A DNA stretch of 64,000 bases from Nymphaea colorata (lineage: Eukaryota; Streptophyta; Magnoliopsida; Nymphaeales; Nymphaeaceae), in NCBI RefSeq assembly GCF_008831285.2, contig NC_045145.1:11408802-11472801 (forward strand), written 5' to 3'. The notes beneath the pieces are model-generated. The model saw only the letters and a program-made list of their open reading frames with translations, ran no database searches and was not told the origin of the DNA. The position numbers and the translations under genes were made by a program. Shown one piece after another: positions 36,501 to 48,406 of the stretch (its first letter is position 1; every line of letters starts with the position of its first letter).

Positions 36501-38499
36501 TGTATGATTACAGGTCAATAGCTGCTTCTTTTATCCATTTTCAAAGATGTGGAGAATAATTCCTTTGCATTCATGTTGTGGACATTGAAAGGAAACCTCT
36601 CTAAAGATTGACAACATAGATGCAAGATCAATCTTATTGTTTGAAGAATGCTATGAATAAATTAAGCACATCACTTGTGCATTGTGCAATATTTCAAATT
36701 TTATAAATATAATTGAAGATTTGAAATAGAACTTGACAACATCTGATTGTGTTTTTTGAACCTCTTTTCAATATGAATAATTAGCCATCCCCACGGTTTT
36801 GAAAGTTGTTCCTCTTTCACCACCAAGCCCTAGTCCCCTTTCTAGTGAATGAAAACCCTCAAAGCTAATCCTCCCCAAGCAGGGTATGATGAATTCCCTA
36901 ACATTCCCCTCCATTTTAGTTAAGGCATACCATATAGGGTAAGAGATAAACCTGACCCCATTCCATCATCCACCAATTATTACAACCGATCCTTCAACAA
37001 TTGCGTCTATTGTCAAAGACCAGTAATCCACTTTTCAAAAAACACTAGTTGACTCCAAATTAGCACTTCTTTTTGGAAAAGTTTTATCAGTGGAGGTCAT
37101 ATCGTTTGTTCATCCATGGCTTCATCCAACCGAAAGTGAAAGAGAATGAAATGTTGTGACTCAATTCAACCAAAATTATCACTTTAGGTATGGAAAAAAA
37201 TGCCCCGGCCTCAATAGCCCTAGGTTAAAGAAAAGGAAATTTTTTTACTTGAGGAGAAAGGGAAGTAAATGTCTTGCCTCAATCTAGCTAAAATTCTTCT
37301 CCTTGGTAAAAGGGAAGGAAATGTCTTGCCTTAATTCAACCAAATTTTTTATCAACAAAACAATTATTTTTCCCAAGAAAATGTCGTACCTTAGTGTAGC
37401 CAAAAGACAATGATTAATTTCACTGAGCAAAACAGAAGGAAAAGCCCCACTTCCAATTATTAGAAATTCCAAAAAGACAAATGAAATTCTATTATCTTCC
37501 ATTCAAAGAAGCTGGGTCTTAAACTTGGCATTTTCAAAAGTTGGATTCCCAAACAAAGTTTTTTAGTTCCACCCGTTTTATTATAGTTTGACCAGTTTCC
37601 TAACTTGTTTGATTCATGACTCTATTAGAATGTTCGATTGTCCTTAGTGTGATTACCATTATCCCAAACCTAGGAAAACCCTAGTTCCCTAAACTGGTCA
37701 CTTTTATTGTTTTACCTTTAAAGCTTGGAAACCCTAGAAATGATCTTATTTGAGTACATTGACTTCAACCAACCCATTTGCAACATTAGATTATGCTTCA
37801 TTACATTTAATTTTGACATACTAGTGATTTGACTTGCTCTTTTTTATTTAAAACAACTCAATTGAGCCCGATGAGTCTCCTTTTGCTGGAGATGATAGGT
37901 TTTCAAACCCTATTTTTTTTCCTCAATGGGATCCATGCTTAGAACAAGTTCCTCTTAGTCTATTCAGCTAAACTTTAGTGGCTAAGGTAATAAAATCATC
38001 AAATTTTAGTTCCACTAAGTTTAGACCCTAAAAAATGGTGCACCTAACCAGTCATTTTAAACCATTTCAGCCCAATTCCACCATAATTAGGTTGAGTTAA
38101 CCTAGACAGAACTTAGGACCTTAGCCATGCTGAAAATAGCTTAACCCTACCTCATATTATGTTAACTCGTACCAAATTTAGTTCAATCAAGTTTCCAAAC
38201 CGTTAGGCAGTGACTCCTCAAAATGACAATTAATCCATTTTTTGTGTCTAAGATCATTTTTATTTCAGTTATATCATGTTATCTCTTGCCGAGCTAGGGA
38301 TATCTTCTTCCTGAATTGACCTAACTTCTCCAGCTCAATTTTAGTTGCATTGTCTGTGAATTTCAATTATACAAGTTCACAAACCTTATCCGTTTCACTC
38401 TTATTTATGTCTAGAGCCTGTTTTCAGCCTGATTTTTATTGAAATCTTTTAATTCTGATTTAGCATATTCTAGGAGTAACTGACCTAGGTTTTCCTCGA
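36501..38499. other. Spacer before the right LTR, no gene seen
   Basis: AT-rich sequence with loosely repetitive phrases (for example gtcttgcctcaatctagcta-like units near 37150-37400). The start of the right LTR may lie within this stretch but could not be placed. Confidence 0.4.
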
Positions 38500-40640
38500 A
38501 ACTAGTATATATAAACTTAAAAAAGGCTAACAAACCATAGTTTCTCAAAACTGCCATAAATTGGAACAGTAGGATCCAAAAAACCTAGTTTGTAGATTCC
38601 TACCAAAAATAGGTTTTGTAGGTCCTAGAAGCCTCAATTCCCAAAACCTTCTATAAATAGTTTTAATATGGCCCATAGATACTAGTTGAACCAAAACAGT
38701 TCGAAAGTCTCACAAAACACACAAAATCATACCTGCAAAAATAGCTTCAGCAAGACCTATAGATTCATTCCAACCAAACTTCCCAAATTCAGTTACATGG
38801 GGTCCACATAACCCAGTTTGCTAAAACTTGTGCAATTTAGACCTGGAAGGATTCACGGAGCCTAGGTTTTGAAAATGGTCTAATTTAGTGCAACTCAATT
38901 AAACTCATCTATTTCACCAAAATTGAACCTAGCTCTACCCACTGAACCGACTTGCTAGCACCAATTCATCCAACTCAGCTCATGTCGTCCAGACCTACCC
39001 AAAAGAATCTAACCCTAGTCCATGACCCATCAAGCCTAGGTCTCACTTTGGCTCGAACCCAACTCAATTGCAAGCACAATCAACAAAACCCCACTAAACC
39101 TGGCACTAAGACCAATCTCGATTTTGATCAAGTTCAATCAATTGAACCCAACTTGATTAAAACTAGTTCCATTTGGCCAACTCCTGGCTTAGGTTAACTA
39201 AACCTAGTCTACTCAAACCAGTCCCAGTTTCATCTTGTCTTATTCAATTGAACTCAAACCAGACCCACTAGCTTAGTGGGGCTCAGAAGAGGACATCTCC
39301 TACCTCAGACCAAAATCTAGATCGAGATTCATAATTCACTATCAAATACCCAAGTCCAAATTTATAGCAAATCCAAATCTCCATTCCATATCCTAATCTA
39401 GATTTCCATTTTCAGTATTTTATCTGGAATTTTAATTCAAATCTCTTTTGCAAATTCAGATCACAATGCAGATAAGTATCTAAATCCAAGTCTAAAACCA
39501 TAAACCAGATCATGCCATCTGTCCCTATGTTAATCTCAATTGCACATTTTAGCATTTAATATCTTAAAAAGCTTCATTAGATTACAAAAATACAGGGACT
39601 ACTTTTTTCTGTCAGAAATGCAGCTTTGTGGCATTATAAATAAGAGGAGAGGGGGACATCCTCCATGGTCCCCTTTCGTCTCTCTCTCAGTATTTTCTCT
39701 TCTTTTTCATTTAGTTCCTTAAGTTTTTTGTTATGTTTTATTCATGCTTCCATTTGGTTTCTCTCTCATTTTTACTACCCCCTAAGTGCTATCCTTTTGA
39801 ATGCCCAAGATAGGAAGAAAAGAGGAAGAGAAGGAAAAGAAGAATAAGAAAAGAGTTGCACCATAGAAGACTGAAGGCATCACTAGGTGGGTACTTTTTT
39901 TTTTCCTTCTTCTATACATTCTTAAATAATCCTTGCGTAGAACCACTTGCTCTCTATAGAGGCTTATGGGCACTTCTTGCATGTGCTCTACAACATCCTA
40001 GCAAGAGGTCCATGCTTCAAATCCCAAGCCCACATGAGGTATCCCCAGGTCTTAATATTCTTTGTATTTTGCCATTTTTCTATGTTTCATGTATGTTTGC
40101 GGCTGATTTGGAGGAGTCTCTATCCATTTCTTAGATAGAATCCACTAATATGGCCAATATTCATGCTTTAATGCATTCCAATTATGTGCATGCCACAAGT
40201 TAGATGTGTATTATCATATGTTCTACTATGCTGGTTGTATAGAACGTACATACACACACACCCATTAGGTCATGTGTTGAGTTCTTTTGGGCATGTGTAT
40301 TATGTCCCATGGCAAAAACTCTGTCTTCTGCATGCCAAAACTCTCAATATAGGAGGAGATTTTGATGTTTATATACATGTTGCAATCATTATGATGTCTA
40401 TTTTTGTGCAGAATCATTTTTATTTGATTTGGAGTTCATTTGCCATCTTTACATGAAATACAAAAACCCATTTTCTATCATTTCTGTATGTATAAATTTG
40501 GGTCCTGAAATTTTGTAAAAATTCATGGCTTCGTAGCTCACAAACTGGGTCTAATTTTTTGATATAGTAAAAGGCAAAGTTGTGCATTTCCTCCCCCACT
40601 CCTTGGATAAGGGTAGGCCAATTCTTTTCTTCTCTTTTCT
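38500..40640 (+). mobile_element. Right LTR of the large retrotransposon derivative
   Basis: Collinear with the left LTR at 27240-29350, about 11.2 kb away, using the anchors listed there. TATA box ATTATAAATA lies at 39632 before GAGGAGAGGGGG. The homology may run on to about 40760, where sequence like the 190-bp internal unit appears. The divergence between copies is substantial, so insertion was ancient. Confidence 0.72.
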
Positions 40641-41639
40641 TCACTTTTAGCCTTCCAACAACCTCGATTTGTGGGATTTGGATGTCATTTGTCCCCTTTG
40701 TTAACCAGATTACACAAAGTAGTTTTCTGCAATTTGATTTTCTATAGAAAGATGGACAATGAGAACTAGGTTTTTGTAGCCTCTACCAGAATTTCTTAAA
40801 CTTTGATTCCCTCAAATTTCATTGATAGCTTTTAATAGCTTATATTATGGTCTTGATGAGATTTCCATTGTTCAATTCTTATCAAATATTAATTAAGAAA
40901 GACTTTTTTTTTAAGATATTGGGATCATGTTGATTTGAATGGAACTAGATTTGAAAATCTTAAAAATCTAAAAAAACAAAGGTGCCTTGAATTTGAAACG
41001 TGCATATTTAAAGTCTAATTGGATCATTAGAAACAGGATTTATGAACCAAGAAAAACTCAAAATCAGACTTGGTTCATGTCCAACTCATTATTGATCCAT
41101 GTATACATGGTCCTAAACTAGCATGGTGCATGCAATCCTGGGCCAAACAAGATTGAGAACAGTTTTCTAAGGTTTATAGGATGTAGTTGTAAGGAGAGAT
41201 AAAGTCTAGATATGGATCCAAAGTCTATGATTAGAAATCCAAACTCGTGATCTACTTCTTAACTTGTAAATGGAGATCCAAAGTTGATTTAATAAATTTT
41301 CATGCATCAATTTCAAGATTTTTCCTAGAGGATAGTTCAAGTTTGATGTTTCTGGAATCCATAGTTAAGATGCAAGTATTAGACATCCAAATTATCAAGG
41401 TTGGGACGTGAAATCTAAGGTTCTACAATCCAAATTTGAATATTTTAGAATTGTGATCAAAGTTATATTATCTAATATCATTGTCAAGATCCAAATCATA
41501 ATCAGACTTTATCTTGATTCAATATTTTGAATTAAGATTTAATCCAATTTCAATAATATCCAATCTCCAAATATTAAATTCCAGTATCAACTTGTCAACA
41601 ATCTAAGATCCATTCCACAAAATTCTGATTTGAACTTGG
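40641..41639. other. Transition between LTR families, no gene seen
   Basis: AT-rich sequence. The stretch at 40780-40950 (cttaaactttgattccctca) resembles 63815-63960, linking it to the gypsy spacer at the window's right edge. No coding sequence. Confidence 0.45.
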
Positions 41640-44600
41640 ATTTAGATTAAGCAAGATTTTAGGGCTTTAGGATAAGCTGACATGGTTGAAGTTTTAGTTG
41701 ATCAGGATAACAACAACTTGATTAGGGTCTAAGTCAAGGTGAAATCAACTGACTAGGTTCTATACTAAGCCAAAGTCAAGTTTCTATTGGTAGACTGAAT
41801 GCAAGTCTTAGTTTTAGGCATTGAGAATGATCTAACCAGAGTTGGCTAGGGGATTAACTCTTAAGGTTTATGGGTTTATTGTAGTGGGCTCTAGAGCCTG
41901 TCTAGACTTGGGCCTAAATGACTTGAATAAGGTTGTGTGCTAGACTAGTATTAACCATACATGGACTTGGGTGTTTTGGAAAAACTTTTGTAAAAAAAAG
42001 TTTGGTTTTAGAAAATCATTTGAAGTAAAAGCATGTTCAATTAGGTTTTAACTTGAATTAGTGTTTTATGTGCTCAAACTACCATAAAAAATACATTGCT
42101 ATCCTAATTCTCATTAATTCCAAATTGATATGTGCATGTGCATAGTTTTAAAATCATTTACGTGCATAATCCTGAATCTAAACAATATATGGTTTAATTG
42201 AAATCGGAAATTATCTGATCAATGCAATATAAAGCTTGAAAATGAAAATTGAAATAAACTTAGAATCAAACAAGGAAAAGAGGGAACAATGGGGCATATC
42301 TGACCTCCATGCCTAAATTAACTTCTAAGAATTTTAAATTTAATCTAAGGTAAGACTAAAATAAACTGTCCGAGCATGCTAAAAGAAATTAAACTAAACT
42401 AAGTCATGTTTTAAACAAATCTAAGAACTAAAGCAGAAATAAACAAATCAAAGCATGCCAAGGAACTTAAACTAACTAAGGCATGCTTTAAACAAACAAA
42501 GAACTAAAGCTGAAATAAACTAAGCTAAGCATGCAAAAGCAGAAAAAAAGGTTAAACATGCTTTAAAAAAACATAAAAATGAAAGAATTAAATTGTAAAT
42601 AAGGAAATAAAGAAAGGGAGAAAAGGAATTACCTCAAACCGTCTCACTTGCACCCTTCAAGACACCACATGGTCCTGTTGAACCTTTGTGGACTTGGTTA
42701 GACTCTACCAAGAACTAAATCAAGACATTGACTTAAATCTAAAAACCATAATATTTTTGCGCTAAAAGGCCTTTTTCACTGAGGTATAGTTTTTTAAAAG
42801 CACTTGTTGTGAATTTTCCAACTTTTGTATTATCTTGCCTTCGAATTTTGTTTGTTAGAAACCCCCAAGGGGGCAGACCTCCCTCAAACTTTAAGTACAA
42901 GGCAACTTTGGAGAGGTTCCTCTCTCAAGTAAACCATATATTAAACCTTTAAAACCTTATATTTTATGGGACATTGAAGTAGAAAAATGTTTGTACCGAG
43001 GCCATACAAACACCAGCTTTGCTTCCATCTAAGCCAGGGTGCTCAGCTCAGAGTTATGCAGAATTCATAAGCATATGTTTATTGATGTATGGCGTAGTAT
43101 ACAAAAATGAGTATGACATTTATTGTAGATATGGATGTTTATGCATTTGGATTTTCAATCAAGATATGGTTTTGAGATCAAGATCTAAGTGCAAAGAAAA
43201 TTCTATAAAATGGATCTTGGATATGGTTCTAAGATTCAGATTAATATCTAAATCTCGGGAAAGTTCGAGAAAATGGATGTTGGATATGATTCTAAGATTG
43301 TGATCAGAATTCCATGCAGGAGATCTAAATGACAATGCTTCATGAACCTAAAATTGTTGATAAGAGATTATAAATGTTGTTTCAAATATTGTAAACTTTG
43401 GGCCTTTGGCAAAAAGAACAAATGATATTTTTAAAGGTGAAATGGCTATTCTACCCTTGGGCATGGCTAAAAGATTTAGAAATAAATGAATCATTTTGCC
43501 TTCGGTATAACTTTGTGCTGAAACAAATGCAAATCAGTAGTTTGGCTTGAACTAAGGTTCTAAGAATCAAATAAAGCCATAAACTAAGGTGTATGTGGCA
43601 TATTCCCTATGTTTATGAAGAAAAATCTGGCTCAAAAAGGAAATGACTATAAGTCTAGAGTTTCAGATGAGTTTTCTCAATATGACTGGACCAACCTATG
43701 GGCCTACTTTTAGATCAGCTTTAGTTAACATTTAACTAAAAAAGTCCTTTTGTATTGTTCTAAAAATCAATGTTTCAAAAATTTCTAAGTTGTAAATGTC
43801 ATATTTATAAAAAGAAACTAAGGAGGCCTTCAAAAATTGAGTTATCATTTGAATTTTCACTAGCAGAGCTGATGTCCTTAGTTCAGCCACTAAACTATAA
43901 GTATATACTGAAAATTTGAAAAAATTGAGCAGATTTAGCTGAATTGAGCTCAACGGTTGTTTATATACTGTAACAAGCACTGGGCATGAACTCTAGAGCC
44001 TGTAGAAATGGAACTGAAAACCGGATGAACGAACTGAAAGTGAACTAGGAAAGGGTTGATTTATACATGATAGACATGACCCTAGCTCGGCTTCATGTCA
44101 CTTTTTTAGGTTGCTCAAATTTAGCTCATGCTCTTGAAAATAGGAGAGTGAAAGAGCTTTGAGGCCTTTGAAAGTAACTGAAACCGAGAATAATAAACTA
44201 AAACTAAACTGTGGGAAAATTGATTTATATATGATAAACATGATCTCAGCTTGGTTTCAGCTCGTTCTTTAAGGTCGAGATCAAATTTACTCAAACCCCT
44301 CAAAACATGAAAGAGAAAGAGCTCTAGAGCTTTTAGAATTAAATTGAACTCAAATTGAACTAAGGGAATATTGATTTATATATTATAAACATGATCCCCG
44401 CTCTGTTTAATCTCATTCTTTCGGGTTGAGCTAAAGTTCATCTCCAAGCCTTGTAAATAGGAGAGATAAAGACACAGTGGAAACTTGCAAATTACCATAA
44501 GACTGAAAGTTGTGCTGTACTTCAAAGGGAGTGCAATAACACTTTCAACTAAGGTAAACCTATCTTGAACTTGGTTGACTTACAGATATAAGGCTGAGCT

Positions 44601-45110
44601 AAAAATTGCAATTTTAACTTCCGGTGAGAAGATTTGAGCTACGGAGAACTGACTTAAGCTGGTCAAAGCAGCTGGTGAGCTGATTTCACCTATTCTCAAA
44701 GACTTTTAGATCTAAGAATCAACTCATTTGAATTTGTTCTAGATCTCTATCAAGGTTTATATGATTTTCCATCATCCAAGAGCAAAATGGTCATTTGACA
44801 TGATAGAAAATTTAACAAATTTACTCTTGTAAAAGTGAAGATTGCCCTAATAGCTCAGGTTTAAGGCAATTCTTGGAGTTCATAGATGAATTTCTAAAAT
44901 GGTAGGTCAAAAGGGGGAAATAGCCTTATTTCAAGATGGCAGCAACATAAGTGATCTAGGTTTAGGTCCCTTGTTCCAAAATGAATTCTTGGAGTGCAAT
45001 TTTAATAAATGGCCCCAACTGTTAAAATCCTGGTTTGAAAACTAGTTTGAAATCATATTATGTTACACAAAATGGTCATTTTCATTTGTCAAAAAATTGT
45101 GGTGTCTACA
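41640..45110 (-). mobile_element. Gypsy LTR copy 1 (minus orientation)
   Basis: The right edge ends ggtgtctaca at 45110, so on the minus strand the LTR starts TGTAGACACC, a common start for plant Tat-type gypsy LTRs. Its internal order matches copy 2: tgtagtgggctc at 41880 and 45211, and the terminal third shares ttcaaaatcatatt/tggtcatttt phrases. From the anchor to the right edge is 3.2 kb in both copies. The left boundary is uncertain. Confidence 0.6.
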
Positions 45111-48100
45111 CACGACTATACATAGATTTGGCCAATGGGTTGACTTAGGCAAACCTAGATAGAATCAGTGTTCTAGCCAGCTCTAACATGGCTTAGGGTT
45201 TGGTTTGTTGTAGTGGGCTCAATGTCAGATCTGGGTTGAGGCATCAAATGATTCTAAACTAGATTTAGGTTGGTCAATTCTTAGGATTAGATCTCAATCA
45301 TATTTAAACATAATGTTTTAGAAAATAAGTTTGCAAACATGTTAAGTACAAAGCTATGTTTTTAAAGCATGTATTCACATGAAAATAAGTTTGAATCAAG
45401 TGCATGCAAGGACTATTGTCGCATGCATGTAGTTGATAAACCCAAACTGATTTTCACATGGACCTTATTCTAAGTGCACTGGTTGAAATTGAATACATGA
45501 TGTAAAACGAAAGCAAACCATATAAATACATGTCAAACATAACAAAATAAAACATAAAGTATCTAATTATATAATGCATGACTTTGAAAATTGAGTCCAC
45601 ATAGAAGCCAAGCTAGATCATGAATACACGTGCAAGGACTATTATCACGAGTCACTTCAAGCTAGGCACTAAAGTCAGATTGAACCTAGGCTAACAAGAT
45701 AAAACATGAAAATTTGGTGAAGTTGGAGAACATGACAACATGACTAAGTGGGTGACTTAGACGTCTTTGAATTGATAGATTTTAAAAGCCTTTTCGGACT
45801 GGAAGGATATAAGACTAGAAAGCTACAATAAAAATCAGAAATGGTAGAAAACAAGTTCTGCAAAGCAAGCTGAATAGCTACATTTGGTCCAATTAATACC
45901 CTATCAAATCTACTTGGATTGATCAGAAAATTGGTCTATAGACTCTCTACATAAAAGAGATTTTACAGATCCAAAAACCATGCATGGCATAGAAGTTATG
46001 ACATTGGGAACTTAGAGCAAAAATATTAATGACTGGAACTAACAGAAATATAATTGCTTTAATGACTATCCGACCATATTTGGAATGCCGAAAAGGCTAT
46101 CGAATAAACTCGGTTTCCCTTACAAATTGGCCTGTAGATCCTATGCACAACTGAAACTCAACAAGAGTTGAAACCTTAGCAAAGGATTAAAAAGATAGAA
46201 AGGAATTACATTACAAAGTTGACGAAAAATACATTTCTACAGAATTCTGCAAAAAAAAATTGTAGAAAAATAGTTCTGAGTAAATAATCTGATTGGCTGG
46301 CCACAACAATTTGGAATTGGCTACACTTTATAAAGTATACACATATAACTAACTTCTTGCTTTTACATAACATAAATTGGAGTTCTGAATCAAAAGTTTG
46401 TAATTCAGAAGATGGACCAATTTTAAAATCTGACTTTTGAAATTTGAATGTTGCCAAAAATAAGTTTTGCAAAAACAACCAAATACAGAACAAAACAGGC
46501 TTAGAATTTGATGAAATTAGGCAAAAACAAACTAGACATGTAGAAAAAAAATGTGCTTTTTACTGATTTTCAATATGATTATCTTTCCGAATTTAGGCAA
46601 ATTCTGAATCAATAACTTGCCCCCTATGGAGTCTTTCAATGCAATGCATCCATGAATTGTAATTAAAAGCATGAAATCATGAATTTAAAAAGAGAAGCCA
46701 AAGAACAAGGAAGAGAAAGGGAAAGAAGAGGATGAGAGGGGAAAGGAAGAGAAGGCAAGACAGAGAGAGAAAGAGAGAGAAGAATCCACTTGACTTCTTC
46801 TTCTTCTTCAAATTCTTCTTTGCCCTCTTGTTCTTCAACTTCTTCCGTAGCTTGTATGTAGGTGGCAATGAAGGATTCTGAAGTTGGTGCAGAATCTAAG
46901 GGCTAGCGAGAGGGTCTTCAGGTGGGACATCCCCTATCAGGACCACTATTTTTAATAGGAGCCAAACGCTCCAAGTGTGTTCAACTTTGGCATATTTCCA
47001 CTATGTGTCCTCTTACGTGTTGTAGATTCCTTGATTAATGGTATTTGTCCTTTGAGAATTCTAAAAAGTAGGATTATGATGTGTCACTCATCCAAAAAGT
47101 TCAACGGGTGACATGTGTTATCCATCTAAAAGGTTAGATGGTTCAAATGTGTCAACAACTAATCAATTTGGGTTTGGATACACATTTAAATTAGGATCTG
47201 GACCTGGAAGAGATTTGGATTGAGATCTAAGAAGAATTTGAATCCAGGACTTGAATCTAATGCCTAAATTGAGTTCTAGATCGAGGGATTTAGATATAGA
47301 TATCTGAAATTAAGATTTAGATCTGAACCAAAGTATATTACAGACTAGGTTCTAATATTATGATCTCAATCAAGGATTGAGATCTGGGTCTTGTGTGCTC
47401 AAATTCAGTGCTCATCACATGGACTTGGGCTTGATAAGGTTAGGAAACTTTGAACATAGTTGAGCTCGATTCCAAGCAGGCTTAGACCCCCTATGTGAGC
47501 TTTACTGAGCTAAGGTCTGGAGAGTAATACCCTGAGGGGCAAAATGGAAAACTGAGATTTCCATACTGTCTACAAGAAAGAAACACACTGTTACTCTCCT
47601 CGAGTGACATTGAGTCTATTTGTATTATCGGATTGAAAATTGGCATTCTAGATCTCTCAAAAATTAATTTAAAAGTCACTAGTAACAATGTTTGGACGTG
47701 TGTACTCTAGAAGTAATTGGAAAAGTATATTTTGCTCAATCTGCGATAGAATTGTTCAAACTAACAACAAGAATAGTCAGATTGACGAATACAATTCTAG
47801 CTCAATTTGGATAGACCCACTCAAATTAGGTAGAAACGGTGACCAAACATGCAACAATAGGTAAATAGAATACCATTTCCTAGTAATGGATATTCTAACA
47901 CTTAATTCGAGCTTGAGAGGTAGAATACTATGCTGACGCGAAGGGAACCTACCATGGTTTGATCAGGTCTCTAGGTATTCTGATGATGGAAAATAGTGAA
48001 GAAACCCAAGAAGCAGGCCTAGACCATTTTTTACTACTTGTAAAGTGGTAAACTTGTTCTAAGGATTATTGATGTCTTGTAGAGATGGAAATAACTCTGA

Positions 48101-48394
48101 TTTATATGGGTGAAACAGTTCTCAGGATTTCTAAAGTTCTTATGTACAATTAGAATGGAAATAAAACAAAATAAAGAAGGTAAGCGGCAAAATGATATTT
48201 TTTCTAGGTGGCAACAACCCTGGGTGATCTAAGTCTTAGAATCTAATACCTAAAGTATATGATTTTAAGTAATGTAGTTCATGGTCCTAGTTCATGGTCC
48301 TACATTTAAAATCCTTTTGGAAAAATCAGTTCAAAATCTCATTTAAAGAGGGTAAACTTGTCATTTTAACTTGTGAAAACTTTGGGTTTCTATA
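45111..48394 (-). mobile_element. Gypsy LTR copy 2, the 3' LTR of the partial element
   Basis: The right edge reads gggtttctata at 48394, a mutated form of the ggtgtctaca end. It is followed by gatgtccctttt, which on the minus strand is the polypurine tract AAAAGGGACATC expected just before a 3' LTR. Matches with LTR copy 3 include gaaagaaacacactgttact (47574) with gaaagaaacatactattact (61938). This copy has no hAT insertion and so shows the empty site for the element at 53650-60983. It abuts LTR copy 1 head to tail. Confidence 0.68.
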
Positions 48395-48406
48395 GATGTC
48401 CCTTTT
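48395..48406 (-). other. Polypurine tract next to LTR copy 2
   Basis: On the minus strand AAAAGGGACATC stands directly before the LTR start. It would have primed plus-strand DNA synthesis in this retrotransposon. Confidence 0.6.
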
